Source: Pseudomonas viridiflava (GTDB lineage: Bacteria > Pseudomonadota > Gammaproteobacteria > Pseudomonadales > Pseudomonadaceae). From it: 64,000 nucleotides of DNA. This document shows positions 28,881 through 41,830 of the stretch, piece by piece. Each line of letters starts with the position of its first letter. Position 1 is the stretch's first letter. Below the pieces are notes generated by a model that was not told the origin of the DNA, did not search any database, and was given only the letters and a program-made list of their open reading frames with translations. The stretch is from assembly GCF_900585905.1 (NCBI RefSeq), contig NZ_UTVH01000034.1, positions 675,606-739,605 of the forward strand. Direction: 5' to 3'. The position numbers were made by a program, and so were the translations under genes.

Positions 28881-30370
28881 CTGCTGACCTGCAACTCAAA
28901 CCCTTCAGGCCCAGGCTTGCCCGATCCGTAGGGGCGGCGCTGTGCGTGGCGCTGCTGAGCGCCTGCGCGGTGGGGCCGGACTACCACAAGCCGCAACTGG
29001 CCGCACCGGCGCAGTTCAAGGCTGCCGAGGGCTGGCGGCAGGCGGCGCCCAGCGATGCCATGGCGCGCGGGGCCTGGTGGGAAATCTACGGCGACGCGCA
29101 ACTCAACGGGCTGGTGGAAACCCTCAATCGTTCCAACCAGACCGTGGCGCAGTACGAGGCCCAGTACCGTCAGGCCCAAGCGCTGGTGCGCAGCTCGCGC
29201 GGCGCGTTCTTCCCGACCCTGGACCTTTCCGCCGGCAAAACCCGCTCCAGTCAGGGCACCGGCAGCAGCAACTCAAGCCTGAGCAGCGCCAGCAGTGGCA
29301 TTCGTGATACCTACAACACGCAACTGGGGGTCAGCTGGGAGGCAGATATCTGGGGCAAATTGCGTCGTGGTCTGGAGGCCGACCGGGCCAGCGCCCAGGC
29401 GAGCCTCGCCGATCTGGCGGCGATGCAGCTGAGCCTGCAGTCCGAGCTGGTGCAGAATTACCTGCAATTGCGTGTCATCGATGAGCAGAAGCGGCTGCTG
29501 GAAGCCACTGTCGAGGCCTATCAGCGCTCACTCACTCTTACGGAAAACCAGTATCGCGCCGGAATTTCCGGGCGCGATGCGGTGGCGCAGGCAAAAACGC
29601 AGCTCAAGAGCACTGAGGCAGACCTGATCGACCTGGTGTGGCAACGCGCGCAATTCGAGAACGCCATTGCCGTGCTGATGGGCAAGGCGCCGGCCGATTT
29701 CAGCCTGGCCACCCGCACCGACATTCCGGCGCTGCCCGTGATTCCCTTGGCGTTGCCTTCGCAGTTGCTGGAGCGGCGCCCGGATATCGCTGCAGCCGAG
29801 CGTTCGGTGATGGCTGCCAACGCCAATATCGGCGTGGCCAAAGCTGCCTATTACCCTGACCTGTCCCTCAGCCTGAGTGGCGGCTACAGCAGCAGTACAT
29901 TCTCCAACTGGATCAGCCTGCCCAATCGCTTCTGGTCGGTGGGGCCGCAGCTGGCGATGACACTGTTCGATGGGGGTCAGCGTTCCGCAGAAGTGGATCG
30001 CAGCGAAGCGGTCTACGATCAGACCGTGGCGCAATACCGGCAGACGGTGCTCAGCGGGTTTCAGGAAGTGGAAAACTATCTGATCCAGCTCAAGGTGTAC
30101 GAGGACGAAGCCGACGTGCGCGCTGAAGCGCTGGCGGCAGCGCGGGACTCATTGCGCATGACGAGCAATCAGTACAAGGCAGGTCTGATTGGTTATCTGG
30201 ATGTGGTCAACGTACAAGCCACAGCACTGAGCAATGAGCGCAGCGTGTTGACCTTGCTGCAGAGCCGGCTGATTGCCAGCGTACAGTTGATTGCCGCGTT
30301 GGGTGGCGGCTGGGATGCCCGGCAAGGGCTGGATATTGACGCCCAGCCTTCGCGCGCAACAAACAACTGA
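28877..30370 (+). CDS. opmB: OpmB-type outer-membrane efflux lipoprotein (NodT family)
   Basis: A 497-residue TolC/NodT-family channel with an N-terminal lipobox LLSAC (lipidated C30) and two tandem OEP repeats of about 200 residues. The motif PDYHKPQL follows the lipidation site, as in OprM-like proteins. It is the exit duct for MuxABC. I chose ATG 28877, which overlaps the muxC stop by 4 nt; the frame is open further upstream only inside muxC. It ends just before a REP doublet. Confidence 0.94.
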   Translation: MTADLQLKPFRPRLARSVGAALCVALLSACAVGPDYHKPQLAAPAQFKAAEGWRQAAPSDAMARGAWWEIYGDAQLNGLVETLNRSNQTVAQYEAQYRQAQALVRSSRGAFFPTLDLSAGKTRSSQGTGSSNSSLSSASSGIRDTYNTQLGVSWEADIWGKLRRGLEADRASAQASLADLAAMQLSLQSELVQNYLQLRVIDEQKRLLEATVEAYQRSLTLTENQYRAGISGRDAVAQAKTQLKSTEADLIDLVWQRAQFENAIAVLMGKAPADFSLATRTDIPALPVIPLALPSQLLERRPDIAAAERSVMAANANIGVAKAAYYPDLSLSLSGGYSSSTFSNWISLPNRFWSVGPQLAMTLFDGGQRSAEVDRSEAVYDQTVAQYRQTVLSGFQEVENYLIQLKVYEDEADVRAEALAAARDSLRMTSNQYKAGLIGYLDVVNVQATALSNERSVLTLLQSRLIASVQLIAALGGGWDARQGLDIDAQPSRATNN

Positions 30371-30373
30371 TCC

Positions 30374-30463
30374 GTGGGACCGGCTTTAGCCGGGAAGGCG
30401 GTAGTTCTACCTTCACATCTACAATGGATGTACCGACCCTTTCCCGGCTAAAGCAGGTCCCAC
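30374..30463. repeat. REP doublet (REPIN-like inverted pair)
   Basis: A 23-nt palindromic unit starting GTGGGACCGGCTTTAGCC (30374-30396) is repeated in inverted orientation at 30441-30463 (ending AGCAGGTCCCAC). The two arms flank a 44-nt spacer. Such GTGGGA-headed REP pairs are spread through Pseudomonas genomes by RAYT transposases. Here it follows opmB and may stabilise the mRNA 3' end or terminate it. Confidence 0.85.
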
Positions 30464-30534
30464 GTATTCCGATTCAGACAGTTATTGCTGGCGAGTAGAT
30501 ATTCAAGCGTAACCAGCGCTTCACCCTGATGCAT

Positions 30535-30562
30535 CGCTTTCACGAGCAAGCTCGTTCCCACG
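30535..30562 (-). repeat. single REP sequence of a second family
   Basis: On the minus strand this reads CGTGGGAACGAGCTTGCTCG followed by TGAAAGCG, an imperfect palindrome of the type common between genes in P. syringae-group genomes. It lies in the 338-nt gap between opmB and the MHYT protein. The remainder of that gap shows no ORF with a ribosome site and no clear promoter. Confidence 0.75.
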
Positions 30563-30708
30563 TGTGTTGCCTTCGCCTCCGGGTTTGGAAGCGAATAGTA
30601 TCATTACGCCATTATTCGGATGGGCGAGCAGATATTTTTCCACTCAAACAGGTAGAATCGCGTTTTTTGACTGGGCATGGATAAGCTCAATTATCCAGGT
30701 CGCGGTTC

Positions 30709-32796
30709 ATGTTGATCGGTAGCTACGCTCCATCGTTGGTGCTGGTGTCTGTGCTTGTCGCTGTTCTATCTTCTTACACTTCACTGGATCTGGCCGGGCG
30801 CGTCGTGTCGGCCAAGGGTCGCGCTGCGGCGATGTGGGGCTGCGGCGGTGCGCTGGCATTGGGTATCGGCATCTGGTCCACCCATTTCATCGGCATGCTG
30901 GCCTTCGATTTGCCCATCGAGCTGGCGTTCGATCTGCCCATCACCTTGCTCTCGCTGCTGATCGCCATCCTTTCTTCAGGGCTGGCCTTGTGGCTAGTGA
31001 GCCAGCCGAGTCTGCTGCCGGCCCAGCTGGCGCTAGGGGCGCTGTTGATCGGCGCGGGCATCAGTGCGATGCATTACACCGGCATGGCGTCCCTGCGCAT
31101 GTATCCGGCCATCGACTATCACACGCCTACCGTGCTGGTCTCACTGGTCATCGCGGTGGCCGCTGCGGCCATTTCCCTGTGGATCGCCTTTCGCCTGCGC
31201 GAACAGACACCCTACGTCGCGCTGGCCAGGGGGGCATCGGCGGCGGTCATGGGCCTGGCGATTGTTGGCATGCATTACTCCGGCATGGCGGCGGCCCGAT
31301 TCAACGACGGCAGTTTCTGCGGTGCGCTGGTCAACGGCATCGGTAAAAACGGGCTCGACTCGCTGGTAACGGTCACCAGCCTGGCGGTGTTGACCATCAC
31401 CTTGCTGGCGTCGATCCTCGACAGCCGCCTGGAAGCACGTACCGCTGAGCTTTCCCGCTCCTTGACCGAGGCCAATCGGGGGCTGACCCACCTGGCATTG
31501 CACGACACCCTGACCGGCTTGCCCAACAGGATCATGCTGGCAGAGCGCATCGGTAATGCAATGCGCCAGGTTGACAGCCAGGGCGGCAGTTTTGCGCTGA
31601 TGTTCATGGATCTGGATGGCTTCAAGACAGTCAATGATGCGTTCGGCCATCACTTGGGCGACCAATTGCTGCACGAGGTCGGCTTGCGTTTGCGCAGCAA
31701 TCTGCACCAATTTGACACCCTGGCGCGCATCGGGGGCGACGAGTTCGTGCTGCTGGTGGAGATCGATGCCGCCAGCGACGTCGCCGCCATTGCGGCACGA
31801 CAGGTCCGGGTGATCGCCGAACCGTTCGAGATCACCGGGCAGATCGTGCAGATATCCGCCAGCATCGGCATCAGCCTGTACCCCGGCCATGGCCATACTC
31901 AGGAAGAGTTGCTGATGAACGCAGACGCGGCGATGTACCACGCCAAAGGGCTGGGCAAGAATGGCTTCAGCCTGTTTGACTGTTCGATGAATACCGATGC
32001 GCGTACCCAGCTTGAACTGCTGCACGATCTGCGCGTGGCGCTCAAGTGCAACCATTTCTGCCTGTTCTACCAACCCAAGTTCGACGCCATCAGCCGCCAG
32101 CCGGTGGGTGCCGAGGCGTTGCTGCGCTGGAATCATCCGCAAAAGGGGCTGCTGCTGCCGGACGCGTTCATCGGTCTCGCCGAGCGCACAGGGCTGATCG
32201 TCAGTATCGGCGAATGGGTGCTGGACGAGGCATGCAGGCAAATGCGCATCTGGGCCGACATGGGTTTTGGCCACTGGCGCATCGCGGTCAACCTGTCGAC
32301 CATTCAGTTCTGTGATCCGACCTTGCTCGACACCGTCGCCAAGACCCTGCAACGGCACCGTCTGCCCGCCAACAACCTGACTCTGGAAATCACCGAAACC
32401 ACGGCGATGAATGACACCGACGGCAGCCTGGTGGTGCTGCACAAGCTGGCCGCCATGGGCGTGGACCTGTCCATCGATGACTTTGGCACCGGGTATTCCA
32501 GCCTGATGTACCTCAAGCATTTACCCGCCAACGAAATCAAGATCGATCGCGGCTTTGTGCGCGACCTGGAGCATGACAGCAACGACGCTGCGATCATTTC
32601 CGCCATCGTCGCCGTCGGTCAGGCGCTGAACCTGCGCATTGTCGCCGAAGGGATCGAGAACGACCGCCAGCAGAGTTTCCTCACGCGTCTGGGCTGCGAT
32701 GCACTGCAGGGCTACCTGCTCGGGTTGCCGTTGCCTGCGGATCGATTCATGGCCGACATTCGCGCGGCCGAGGCAAAAGCTGCACGGGACGTGTAG
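30709..32796 (+). CDS. MHYT-GGDEF-EAL membrane protein, c-di-GMP turnover
   Basis: A 695-residue protein. An N-terminal seven-helix MHYT sensor (about 1-245) carries three M/T-H motifs (THFIGM, MHYTGM, MHYSGM), proposed to bind copper and sense oxygen, CO or NO. A GGDEF domain follows with an intact active site GGDEF at 342-346, then an EAL domain with E469-A-L and DDFGTGYS. The product inhibition site (RxxD before GGDEF) reads HQFD, so feedback inhibition is probably lost. Both catalytic signatures are intact, so it could be bifunctional. It is monocistronic and starts MLIGSYAPSL. Confidence 0.94.
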   Translation: MLIGSYAPSLVLVSVLVAVLSSYTSLDLAGRVVSAKGRAAAMWGCGGALALGIGIWSTHFIGMLAFDLPIELAFDLPITLLSLLIAILSSGLALWLVSQPSLLPAQLALGALLIGAGISAMHYTGMASLRMYPAIDYHTPTVLVSLVIAVAAAAISLWIAFRLREQTPYVALARGASAAVMGLAIVGMHYSGMAAARFNDGSFCGALVNGIGKNGLDSLVTVTSLAVLTITLLASILDSRLEARTAELSRSLTEANRGLTHLALHDTLTGLPNRIMLAERIGNAMRQVDSQGGSFALMFMDLDGFKTVNDAFGHHLGDQLLHEVGLRLRSNLHQFDTLARIGGDEFVLLVEIDAASDVAAIAARQVRVIAEPFEITGQIVQISASIGISLYPGHGHTQEELLMNADAAMYHAKGLGKNGFSLFDCSMNTDARTQLELLHDLRVALKCNHFCLFYQPKFDAISRQPVGAEALLRWNHPQKGLLLPDAFIGLAERTGLIVSIGEWVLDEACRQMRIWADMGFGHWRIAVNLSTIQFCDPTLLDTVAKTLQRHRLPANNLTLEITETTAMNDTDGSLVVLHKLAAMGVDLSIDDFGTGYSSLMYLKHLPANEIKIDRGFVRDLEHDSNDAAIISAIVAVGQALNLRIVAEGIENDRQQSFLTRLGCDALQGYLLGLPLPADRFMADIRAAEAKAARDV

Positions 32797-32859
32797 GCTT
32801 GGGGCGGCCGCAGACGCGGCTGTGCATCCCCTTACATTCTGGACGTTGTGAGAAACATT

Positions 32860-33606
32860 ATGGATAAGGTTCTTCTCATCACCGGCGGCTCCCGTGGTAT
32901 CGGCGCCGCCACTGCATTGCTGGCCGCCACGCAGGGCTATCGCCTCTGCATCAACTACCTCAGCGATCATCGCGCTGCCGAACGCGTGTGCAGCGAGGTG
33001 CGCGCGCTGGGCGCAGACGCCTTCACCGCGCAGGCGGATGTCAGTAACGAAGACGAGATCATTCGCCTGTTTGCGCGGATAGACGCCGAGCTGGGCCCGC
33101 TGACCCATCTGGTCAACAATGCCGCCACCATTGCCCAGGCCACGCGCGTCGAGGAGATGACCGAGTTTCGTCTGTTGAAGATGATGATGACCAACGTGGT
33201 CGGGCCGATGCTGTGCAGCAAGCATGCCTTGCTACGAATGTTGCCGCGCCACGGCGGCAGCGGCGGCAGCATTGTCAATGTGTCGTCGGCGGCATCGCGC
33301 ATTGGCGCACCGAATGAATATGTCGATTACGCCGCATCCAAGGGGGCTCTCGATACGTTCACCACCGGCCTGGCGCGGGAAATTGCAGGGGAGAGCGTGC
33401 GGGTCAATGCCGTGCGGCCTGGGTGCATCTTCACTGATTTTCACATTCTAAGCGGGGATGCCGATCGGGTTCGCAGGCTGGAACCGGGCATTCCCATGCA
33501 GCGCGGCGGCAGGGCCGAGGAGGTGGCTGAGGCAATTGTCTGGCTGCTGTCGGACCAGGCTTCCTACGCCACCGGGACCTTCATCGATTTGGCTGGCGGA
33601 CGCTGA
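32860..33606 (+). CDS. SDR family oxidoreductase
   Basis: A 248-residue classical SDR with cofactor loop TGGSRGIG (8-15), VNNAA (85-89), catalytic S142/S143, Y157 and K161 (YAASK) and a C-terminal DLAGGR. It is related to glucose/ribitol-type dehydrogenases and FabG-like proteins; the substrate is unknown. Two starts compete: GTG 32848 and ATG 32860. I prefer ATG because it places the beta-alpha-beta fold at the usual distance. It is followed by a 14-bp perfect hairpin. Confidence 0.92.
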   Translation: MDKVLLITGGSRGIGAATALLAATQGYRLCINYLSDHRAAERVCSEVRALGADAFTAQADVSNEDEIIRLFARIDAELGPLTHLVNNAATIAQATRVEEMTEFRLLKMMMTNVVGPMLCSKHALLRMLPRHGGSGGSIVNVSSAASRIGAPNEYVDYAASKGALDTFTTGLAREIAGESVRVNAVRPGCIFTDFHILSGDADRVRRLEPGIPMQRGGRAEEVAEAIVWLLSDQASYATGTFIDLAGGR

Positions 33607-33614
33607 CTCCGCGC

Positions 33615-33648
33615 CGACCACCTGCGCGCCTCGACGCGCAGGTGGTCG
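33615..33648. terminator. strong hairpin between convergent genes
   Basis: CGACCACCTGCGCG (33615-33628) and CGCGCAGGTGGTCG (33635-33648) form a perfect 14-bp stem with a 6-nt loop. It lies between the SDR stop and the convergent proline-rich microprotein. T tracts are poor on both sides, so it may act as an RNA-stabilising or Rho-assisted element rather than a classical terminator. Confidence 0.7.
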
Positions 33649-33654
33649 CGTTGC

Positions 33655-33813
33655 TCACAAATGCGCAGGCGGCTCGTCAGCGGGCGGATCACCCACCGGT
33701 GTCGGAATCACCGGCGGCATGGTTGGAGGCGGGTCGCGCTCGGGAGGGGTGCCCGGCAGTTCCGGGTCATCGATCATTGGATCGGGTGTCTCGAGTGGGA
33801 TGGGTAATGTCAT
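33655..33813 (-). CDS. 52-residue proline-rich acidic microprotein
   Basis: ATG 33813 is preceded by an excellent ribosome site (GAGGTGAC, 4-5 nt away). The product has 19 prolines in 52 residues, many Asp/Glu, no Cys or aromatic residue, and runs of DP and PP (for example DDPELPGTPPERDPPP). It is expected to be unstructured or polyproline II. There is no signal peptide. The open frame extends 12 codons upstream, but the ribosome site decides the start. Similar small proline-rich proteins occur in Pseudomonas without assigned function. PPP stretches would need EF-P for translation. Confidence 0.7.
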   Translation of the reverse strand: MTLPIPLETPDPMIDDPELPGTPPERDPPPTMPPVIPTPVGDPPADEPPAHL

Positions 33814-34123
33814 TTTGTCACCTCTTGCGATGGTGGGTAGGCAGTGCAATGGACTCCCCAGGCCGATGATTAATTCCAGTGCTGTCGTAGCCTCTCGACG
33901 TGCTGGTTCCAGCCACGTGCCAGGGCCTTGACCCTGATGCTAACGCAGTAAGCTCTTTGAACTTTTCCTCGCCGCAAGCGTTCGGAACCCAGTAGGCCAG
34001 GTTCTGTGGTTGTGGCCAGACCGGCCGAAAATTCTTGTTTGGGCAGCCTGCGTCAAGCTGTCCTGCCATCGTCATTGCACGGAAGCAACGGAGCGCCCTA
34101 TAGGGCGTGAGGAGTGAGGCTCG
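33814..34123 (+). promoter_or_regulatory. glgE operon leader with possible AlgU-type promoter
   Basis: This 310-nt gap has no convincing ORF. It contains GAACTT at 33959-33964, a 17-nt spacer and TCGGA at 33982-33986. This matches the AlgU/RpoE pattern GAACTT-N16/17-TCTGA at all but one position of the -10 element. A perfect 14-bp palindrome CGCCCTATAGGGCG sits at 34094-34107, just upstream of the ribosome site GAGGAGTGAGG. Osmotic stress control of this pathway makes an AlgU site plausible; it is a pattern match only. Confidence 0.35.
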
Positions 34124-36157
34124 ATGAATGTGACTGCTGATCAACCCAATGGCCCGGATTCACTGGCCCGTAACGTTCCCCACCCAACCCGGCCGCTGCC
34201 GTTGACCCAGGCGTTGCAATTGCCACGCATCGTGATCGAAGACACCACCCCGGTGATTGATGGCGGCCAGTTTGCCGCCAAAGCCATCGTTGGCCAGCCG
34301 GTTACTGTCAGCAGCAAAGTTTATGCTGATGGTCACGATAAGATGGCGGTGCAGATCAGCTGGCGTTCGGCTGGCGAGGAGCAGTGGCATACCGCGCCCA
34401 TGGTCGAGCTGGGTAATGACAGTTGGGTCGGTGAATTTGTCCCGACTGACGTCAATCGTCATGTTTTCCAGCTGGAAGCCTGGATCGATCAGTTCGGCAG
34501 TTATCGCTACGAGCTGGAGAAGAAATTCAGCGCAGGCGTGGGCATCGAGCTGGAGTTGACCGAAGGGCGCCTTCATCTTGAACACGCGGTCGAACGCAGT
34601 CAGAGCGACCTGCAGCAGCAGATCCGTGACGTGCTGTCCCAGCTTGAAGGCGCAGACTCCGATGGCAAGGTCGCCATCCTGCTCAACAGCGACACCGCAG
34701 CGCTGATGCGCCAGGCGGACAACCGCGCGTTCCTCAGTCGCAGCATCGAATTCCCGCTGGAAGTGGAGCGCGAGCTGGCCCAGTTTGCCAGTTGGTACGA
34801 GCTGTTTCCGCGCTCGATCACTGACGACAAGACACGTCACGGCACCTTCAAGAACGTGCACTCGCGCCTGCCCATGATCCGTGACATGGGCTTTGACGTG
34901 CTGTATTTCCCGCCCATTCACCCTATCGGCCGCGCCCATCGCAAGGGCCCGAATAACTCGCTGACCGCCGGGCCGGACGATCCTGGCAGCCCTTACGCCA
35001 TTGGCAGCGAGGATGGCGGCCATGATGCCATCCACCCGCAGCTGGGCAGCCGGGAAGATTTCCGCGAGTTGGTGGCCGCCGCCGCAGACCACGGTCTGGA
35101 AATTGCCCTGGATTTCGCCATTCAGTGTTCCCAGGACCATCCGTGGCTCGAGCAGCACCCGGGCTGGTTCACCTGGCGTCCGGACGGCACTATCCGTTAT
35201 GCCGAAAACCCGCCGAAGAAATATCAGGACATCGTCAACGTTGACTTCTACGCCGCCGACGCGATCCCCAGTTTATGGCTGGAGCTGCGTGATGTGATCC
35301 TTGGCTGGGTCAAGGAAGGGGTGAAAATCTTTCGCGTCGATAACCCGCACACCAAGCCGTTGCCGTTCTGGCAGTGGATGATCGACGACGTGCGCAGCCA
35401 GCACCCGGACGTGATGTTCCTCGCCGAAGCGTTTACCAAACCGGCGATGATGGCGCGTCTGGGCAAAGTCGGGTACTCGCAGAGCTACACCTATTTCACC
35501 TGGCGCAACAGCAAGGCCGAGCTGTCGGAATACTTCACCCAGTTGAATGAAGCGCCATGGCGTGATTGCTACCGCCCGAACTTCTTCGTCAACACGCCGG
35601 ACATCAACCCGCCGTTCCTCCACCAGTCAGGGCGCGCCGGGTTTCTCATCCGCGCAGCGCTCGCGACCATGGGTTCGGGTTTGTGGGGCATGTATTCAGG
35701 TTTCGAGCTGTGTGAATCCGCGCCGGTGCCGGGCAAGGAAGAGTACTTGGATTCCGAAAAGTACGAGATCCGCCCACGCGACTACACCGCACCTGGCAAC
35801 ATCATTGCCGAGATCGCCCAGCTCAACCGTATTCGTCGGCAGAACCCGGCGTTGCAGTCGCATCTGGGTCTCAAGCTCTACACCGCCTGGAACGACAACA
35901 TCCTGTTCTTCGGCAAGCGCAGCGCTGACGGCAGCAATTTCATTCTGGTCGCCGTGAACCTGGATCCGTTCAACGCTCAGGAAGCCCACTTCGAATTGCC
36001 GCTGTGGGAAATGGGCCTGGACGACGAGGCTGCGACCACGGGTGAAGACCTGATGACCGGCCACCGCTGGACCTGGCATGGCAAGAACCAATTCATGCGG
36101 ATTGATCCGTCTTATCAGCCTTTCGGCATCTGGCGTATCCAGTCCTCGAATCAGTAA
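34124..36157 (+). CDS. glgE: alpha-1,4-glucan:maltose-1-phosphate maltosyltransferase GlgE
   Basis: A 677-residue GH13_3 enzyme that adds maltosyl units from maltose-1-phosphate to alpha-1,4-glucan. An N-terminal all-beta/dimer region (about 35-200) precedes the (beta/alpha)8 barrel. The nucleophile is D406 (FRVDNPHTKP) and the acid/base is E435 (FLAEAFTKP), spaced 29 residues apart as in Streptomyces GlgE (D394/E423). The sugar-binding block DVLYFPPIHPIGRAHRKGPN is typical. It is the first gene of the glgE-treS/pep2-glgB operon and is followed by treS after 12 nt. Confidence 0.96.
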   Translation: MNVTADQPNGPDSLARNVPHPTRPLPLTQALQLPRIVIEDTTPVIDGGQFAAKAIVGQPVTVSSKVYADGHDKMAVQISWRSAGEEQWHTAPMVELGNDSWVGEFVPTDVNRHVFQLEAWIDQFGSYRYELEKKFSAGVGIELELTEGRLHLEHAVERSQSDLQQQIRDVLSQLEGADSDGKVAILLNSDTAALMRQADNRAFLSRSIEFPLEVERELAQFASWYELFPRSITDDKTRHGTFKNVHSRLPMIRDMGFDVLYFPPIHPIGRAHRKGPNNSLTAGPDDPGSPYAIGSEDGGHDAIHPQLGSREDFRELVAAAADHGLEIALDFAIQCSQDHPWLEQHPGWFTWRPDGTIRYAENPPKKYQDIVNVDFYAADAIPSLWLELRDVILGWVKEGVKIFRVDNPHTKPLPFWQWMIDDVRSQHPDVMFLAEAFTKPAMMARLGKVGYSQSYTYFTWRNSKAELSEYFTQLNEAPWRDCYRPNFFVNTPDINPPFLHQSGRAGFLIRAALATMGSGLWGMYSGFELCESAPVPGKEEYLDSEKYEIRPRDYTAPGNIIAEIAQLNRIRRQNPALQSHLGLKLYTAWNDNILFFGKRSADGSNFILVAVNLDPFNAQEAHFELPLWEMGLDDEAATTGEDLMTGHRWTWHGKNQFMRIDPSYQPFGIWRIQSSNQ

Positions 36158-36169
36158 CAGGTAATCACC

Positions 36170-39492
<3,323 letters not shown>

Positions 39493-39493
<1 letters not shown>

Positions 39494-41724
39494 TGAATGC
39501 GCCTGATATATCGAATGGCGGCGCTCGAGTGATGCCCGCCACTGTAGACATGGACGCTTTGATCCGTGCTGAACATCGTGATCCGTTTTCCATTCTTGGC
39601 CCCCATGGCGATGGCGGCAGCGGGCAAATCATTCGCGCCTACCTGCCCAACGCCTTGAGCGTGACGGTGCTGGCCCGTGAAGGCGGACATGAGCTGGGTG
39701 CGCTGCACATGAGCGATGTGCCTGGCTTCTTCGCCGGGCACTTTACCGACGCACAGCCTTACCTGTTGAAAATCAACTGGGCGGGCGGTGAGCAGATCAC
39801 CGAAGACCCCTACAGCTTCGGGCCGCTGCTTGGTGAAATGGATCTTTATCTGTTCGCCGAAGGCAATCATCGCGACCTCAGCAGCTGCCTGGGCGCGCAG
39901 CTGACGACCGTTGACGGTGTGCAAGGCGTGCGGTTTGCCGTTTGGGCACCCAACGCCCGCCGCGTCTCGGTGGTGGGCGGTTTCAACAATTGGGACGGTC
40001 GTCGCCACCCCATGCGCCTGCGCCATCCGACCGGTGTCTGGGAAGTGTTCGTCCCGCGCCTGCAGCCGGGCGAGCTGTACAAGTTCGAAATCCTTGGTGC
40101 GCACGGCATCCTGCCGCTCAAGTCCGACCCCATGGCTTTGGCCACCACCTTGCCGCCCGACACTGCGTCGAAAGTCAGCGCACCGCTGCAGTTTGAATGG
40201 CAGGACGATGCCTGGCTGCAGTCGCGGGGCGAGCGCCATGCCAGCAACGCGCCGTTGTCGATCTACGAGTTGCACGCCGGTTCATGGCAGATGGAGCAGA
40301 ACGAAGACGGCACTCAGCGTCAGTACAACTGGCGCGAGCTGGCAGATCGCCTGATCCCCTATATCAAGGAGCTTGGCTTCACCCATATCGAGCTGATGCC
40401 GATCATGGAACACCCGTTCGGGGGGTCGTGGGGCTATCAACTGCTGGCTCAGTTCGCACCCACCGCGCGTTACGGCTCGCCGGAAGATTTCGCTGCCTTC
40501 GTCAACGCCTGTCACCAGGCCGACATTGGCGTGATTCTCGATTGGGTGCCTGCACACTTTCCCACCGATACCCACGGCCTGGCGCAGTTCGACGGCACCG
40601 CGCTGTACGAGTACGCCAACCCGCATGAAGGCTTCCACCAGGACTGGAACACGCTGATCTACAACCTGGGGCGCACTGAAGTCCATGGCTTCATGCTTGC
40701 CTCGGCGCTGCATTGGCTCAAGCACTATCACATTGACGGTTTGCGTGTGGATGCGGTGGCGTCGATGCTGTATCGCGATTATTCGCGCAAATCCGGCGAG
40801 TGGGTGCCTAACCGCTTTGGCGGGCGTGAAAATCTGGAAGCCATCGACTTCCTGCGTCATCTCAACGACGTGGTTGCACTGGAAGCGCCAGGTACGATGG
40901 TCATTGCCGAAGAGTCCACATCGTGGCCGGGGGTCAGTGCTGATACCCAGGAAGGGGGGTTGGGCTTCAACTACAAGTGGAACATGGGGTGGATGAACGA
41001 CACCCTGAAATACATGGAAGAAGACCCGGTCAACCGCTCCCACCACCACAGCCAGCTCAGCTTTGGCCTGGTGTATGCGTGGTCGGAACGCTTCATCCTG
41101 CCGATTTCCCACGATGAAGTGGTCCACGGCAAGCACTCGCTGATCGACAAGATGCCGGGAGATCGCTGGCAGAAATTTGCCAACCTGCGCGCCTATCTGT
41201 CGTTCATGTGGACCCATCCGGGCAAGAAGCTGCTGTTCATGGGCTGCGAGTTCGGCCAGTGGCGCGAGTGGAACCACGACGAGCAACTGGACTGGTACCT
41301 GCTCCAGTACGCCGAACACATTGGCGTGAAAAAGCTGGTGAGTGACCTCAACCGCATTTACCGTGAGGAGAAAGCGCTGCACGAGCAGGACGCCGATCCG
41401 ATGGGCTTCCAGTGGGTCATTGGCGACGACGCTGCCAACAGCGTGTTCGCCTACATGCGCTGGAGCAAGGAGGGCGAGCCACTGTTGGTGGTGGTCAACC
41501 TTACCCCCGTGCCGCGTGAAAACTACCGTATCGGCGTGCCCCATGCAGGCAACTGGAGCGAACTGCTCAACAGTGATGCCGAAATGTATGCGGGTTCCAA
41601 CATGGGCAACGGCGGTGGCGTGCACACCGAGGAGTTACCAGCCCATGGTCAGCCGGTCTCACTGGCGCTGAACCTGCCGCCGTTGGCGGTGCTGATTCTG
41701 AAGCCGAAGAAGGCCGAAGACTGA
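39493..41724 (+). CDS. glgB: 1,4-alpha-glucan branching enzyme GlgB
   Basis: A 743-residue GH13_9 branching enzyme with N-terminal CBM48-type modules (about 20-230), the catalytic barrel (nucleophile D420 in LRVDAVASM, acid/base E473 in [10 protein letters not shown], spacing 53 as in E. coli D405/E458) and a C-terminal beta-sandwich. It makes alpha-1,6 branches, giving new non-reducing ends for GlgE. The ATG overlaps the treS stop by one base (TGATG); an in-frame TTG one codon upstream is less likely. The operon ends at a strong terminator 50 nt downstream. Confidence 0.96.
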
Positions 41725-41773
41725 GGCTGTGCAGCGAGGCCGCAAGGTCTCGCTGCTGTCATTCGCTGTGCCC

Positions 41774-41805
41774 AAGGCCGGTTGCGTTTCGCTTCCGGCC
41801 TTTTT
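41774..41805 (+). terminator. Rho-independent terminator of the glg operon
   Basis: AAGGCCGG (41774-41781) pairs with CCGGCCTT (41795-41802), with additional GCG/CGC pairing in the loop, followed by a T run to 41805. A weaker stem (CAGCGAG at 41732-41738 with CTCGCTG at 41749-41755) lies just before it. The region also separates glgB from the convergent autotransporter. Confidence 0.88.
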
Positions 41806-41830
41806 GCTTATTGGTCGCCTCGTCGCGACC

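Noticed and set aside
31141..32520. 459-residue minus-strand frame opposite the MHYT-GGDEF-EAL gene
   Set aside because: Composition typical of antisense frames and no homology features; the sense protein is fully explained.
33818..34144. 108-residue minus-strand frame in the glgE leader
   Set aside because: It starts inside glgE, has no ribosome site and no motif, and overlaps the 5' end of the proline-rich gene leader. It looks like chance.
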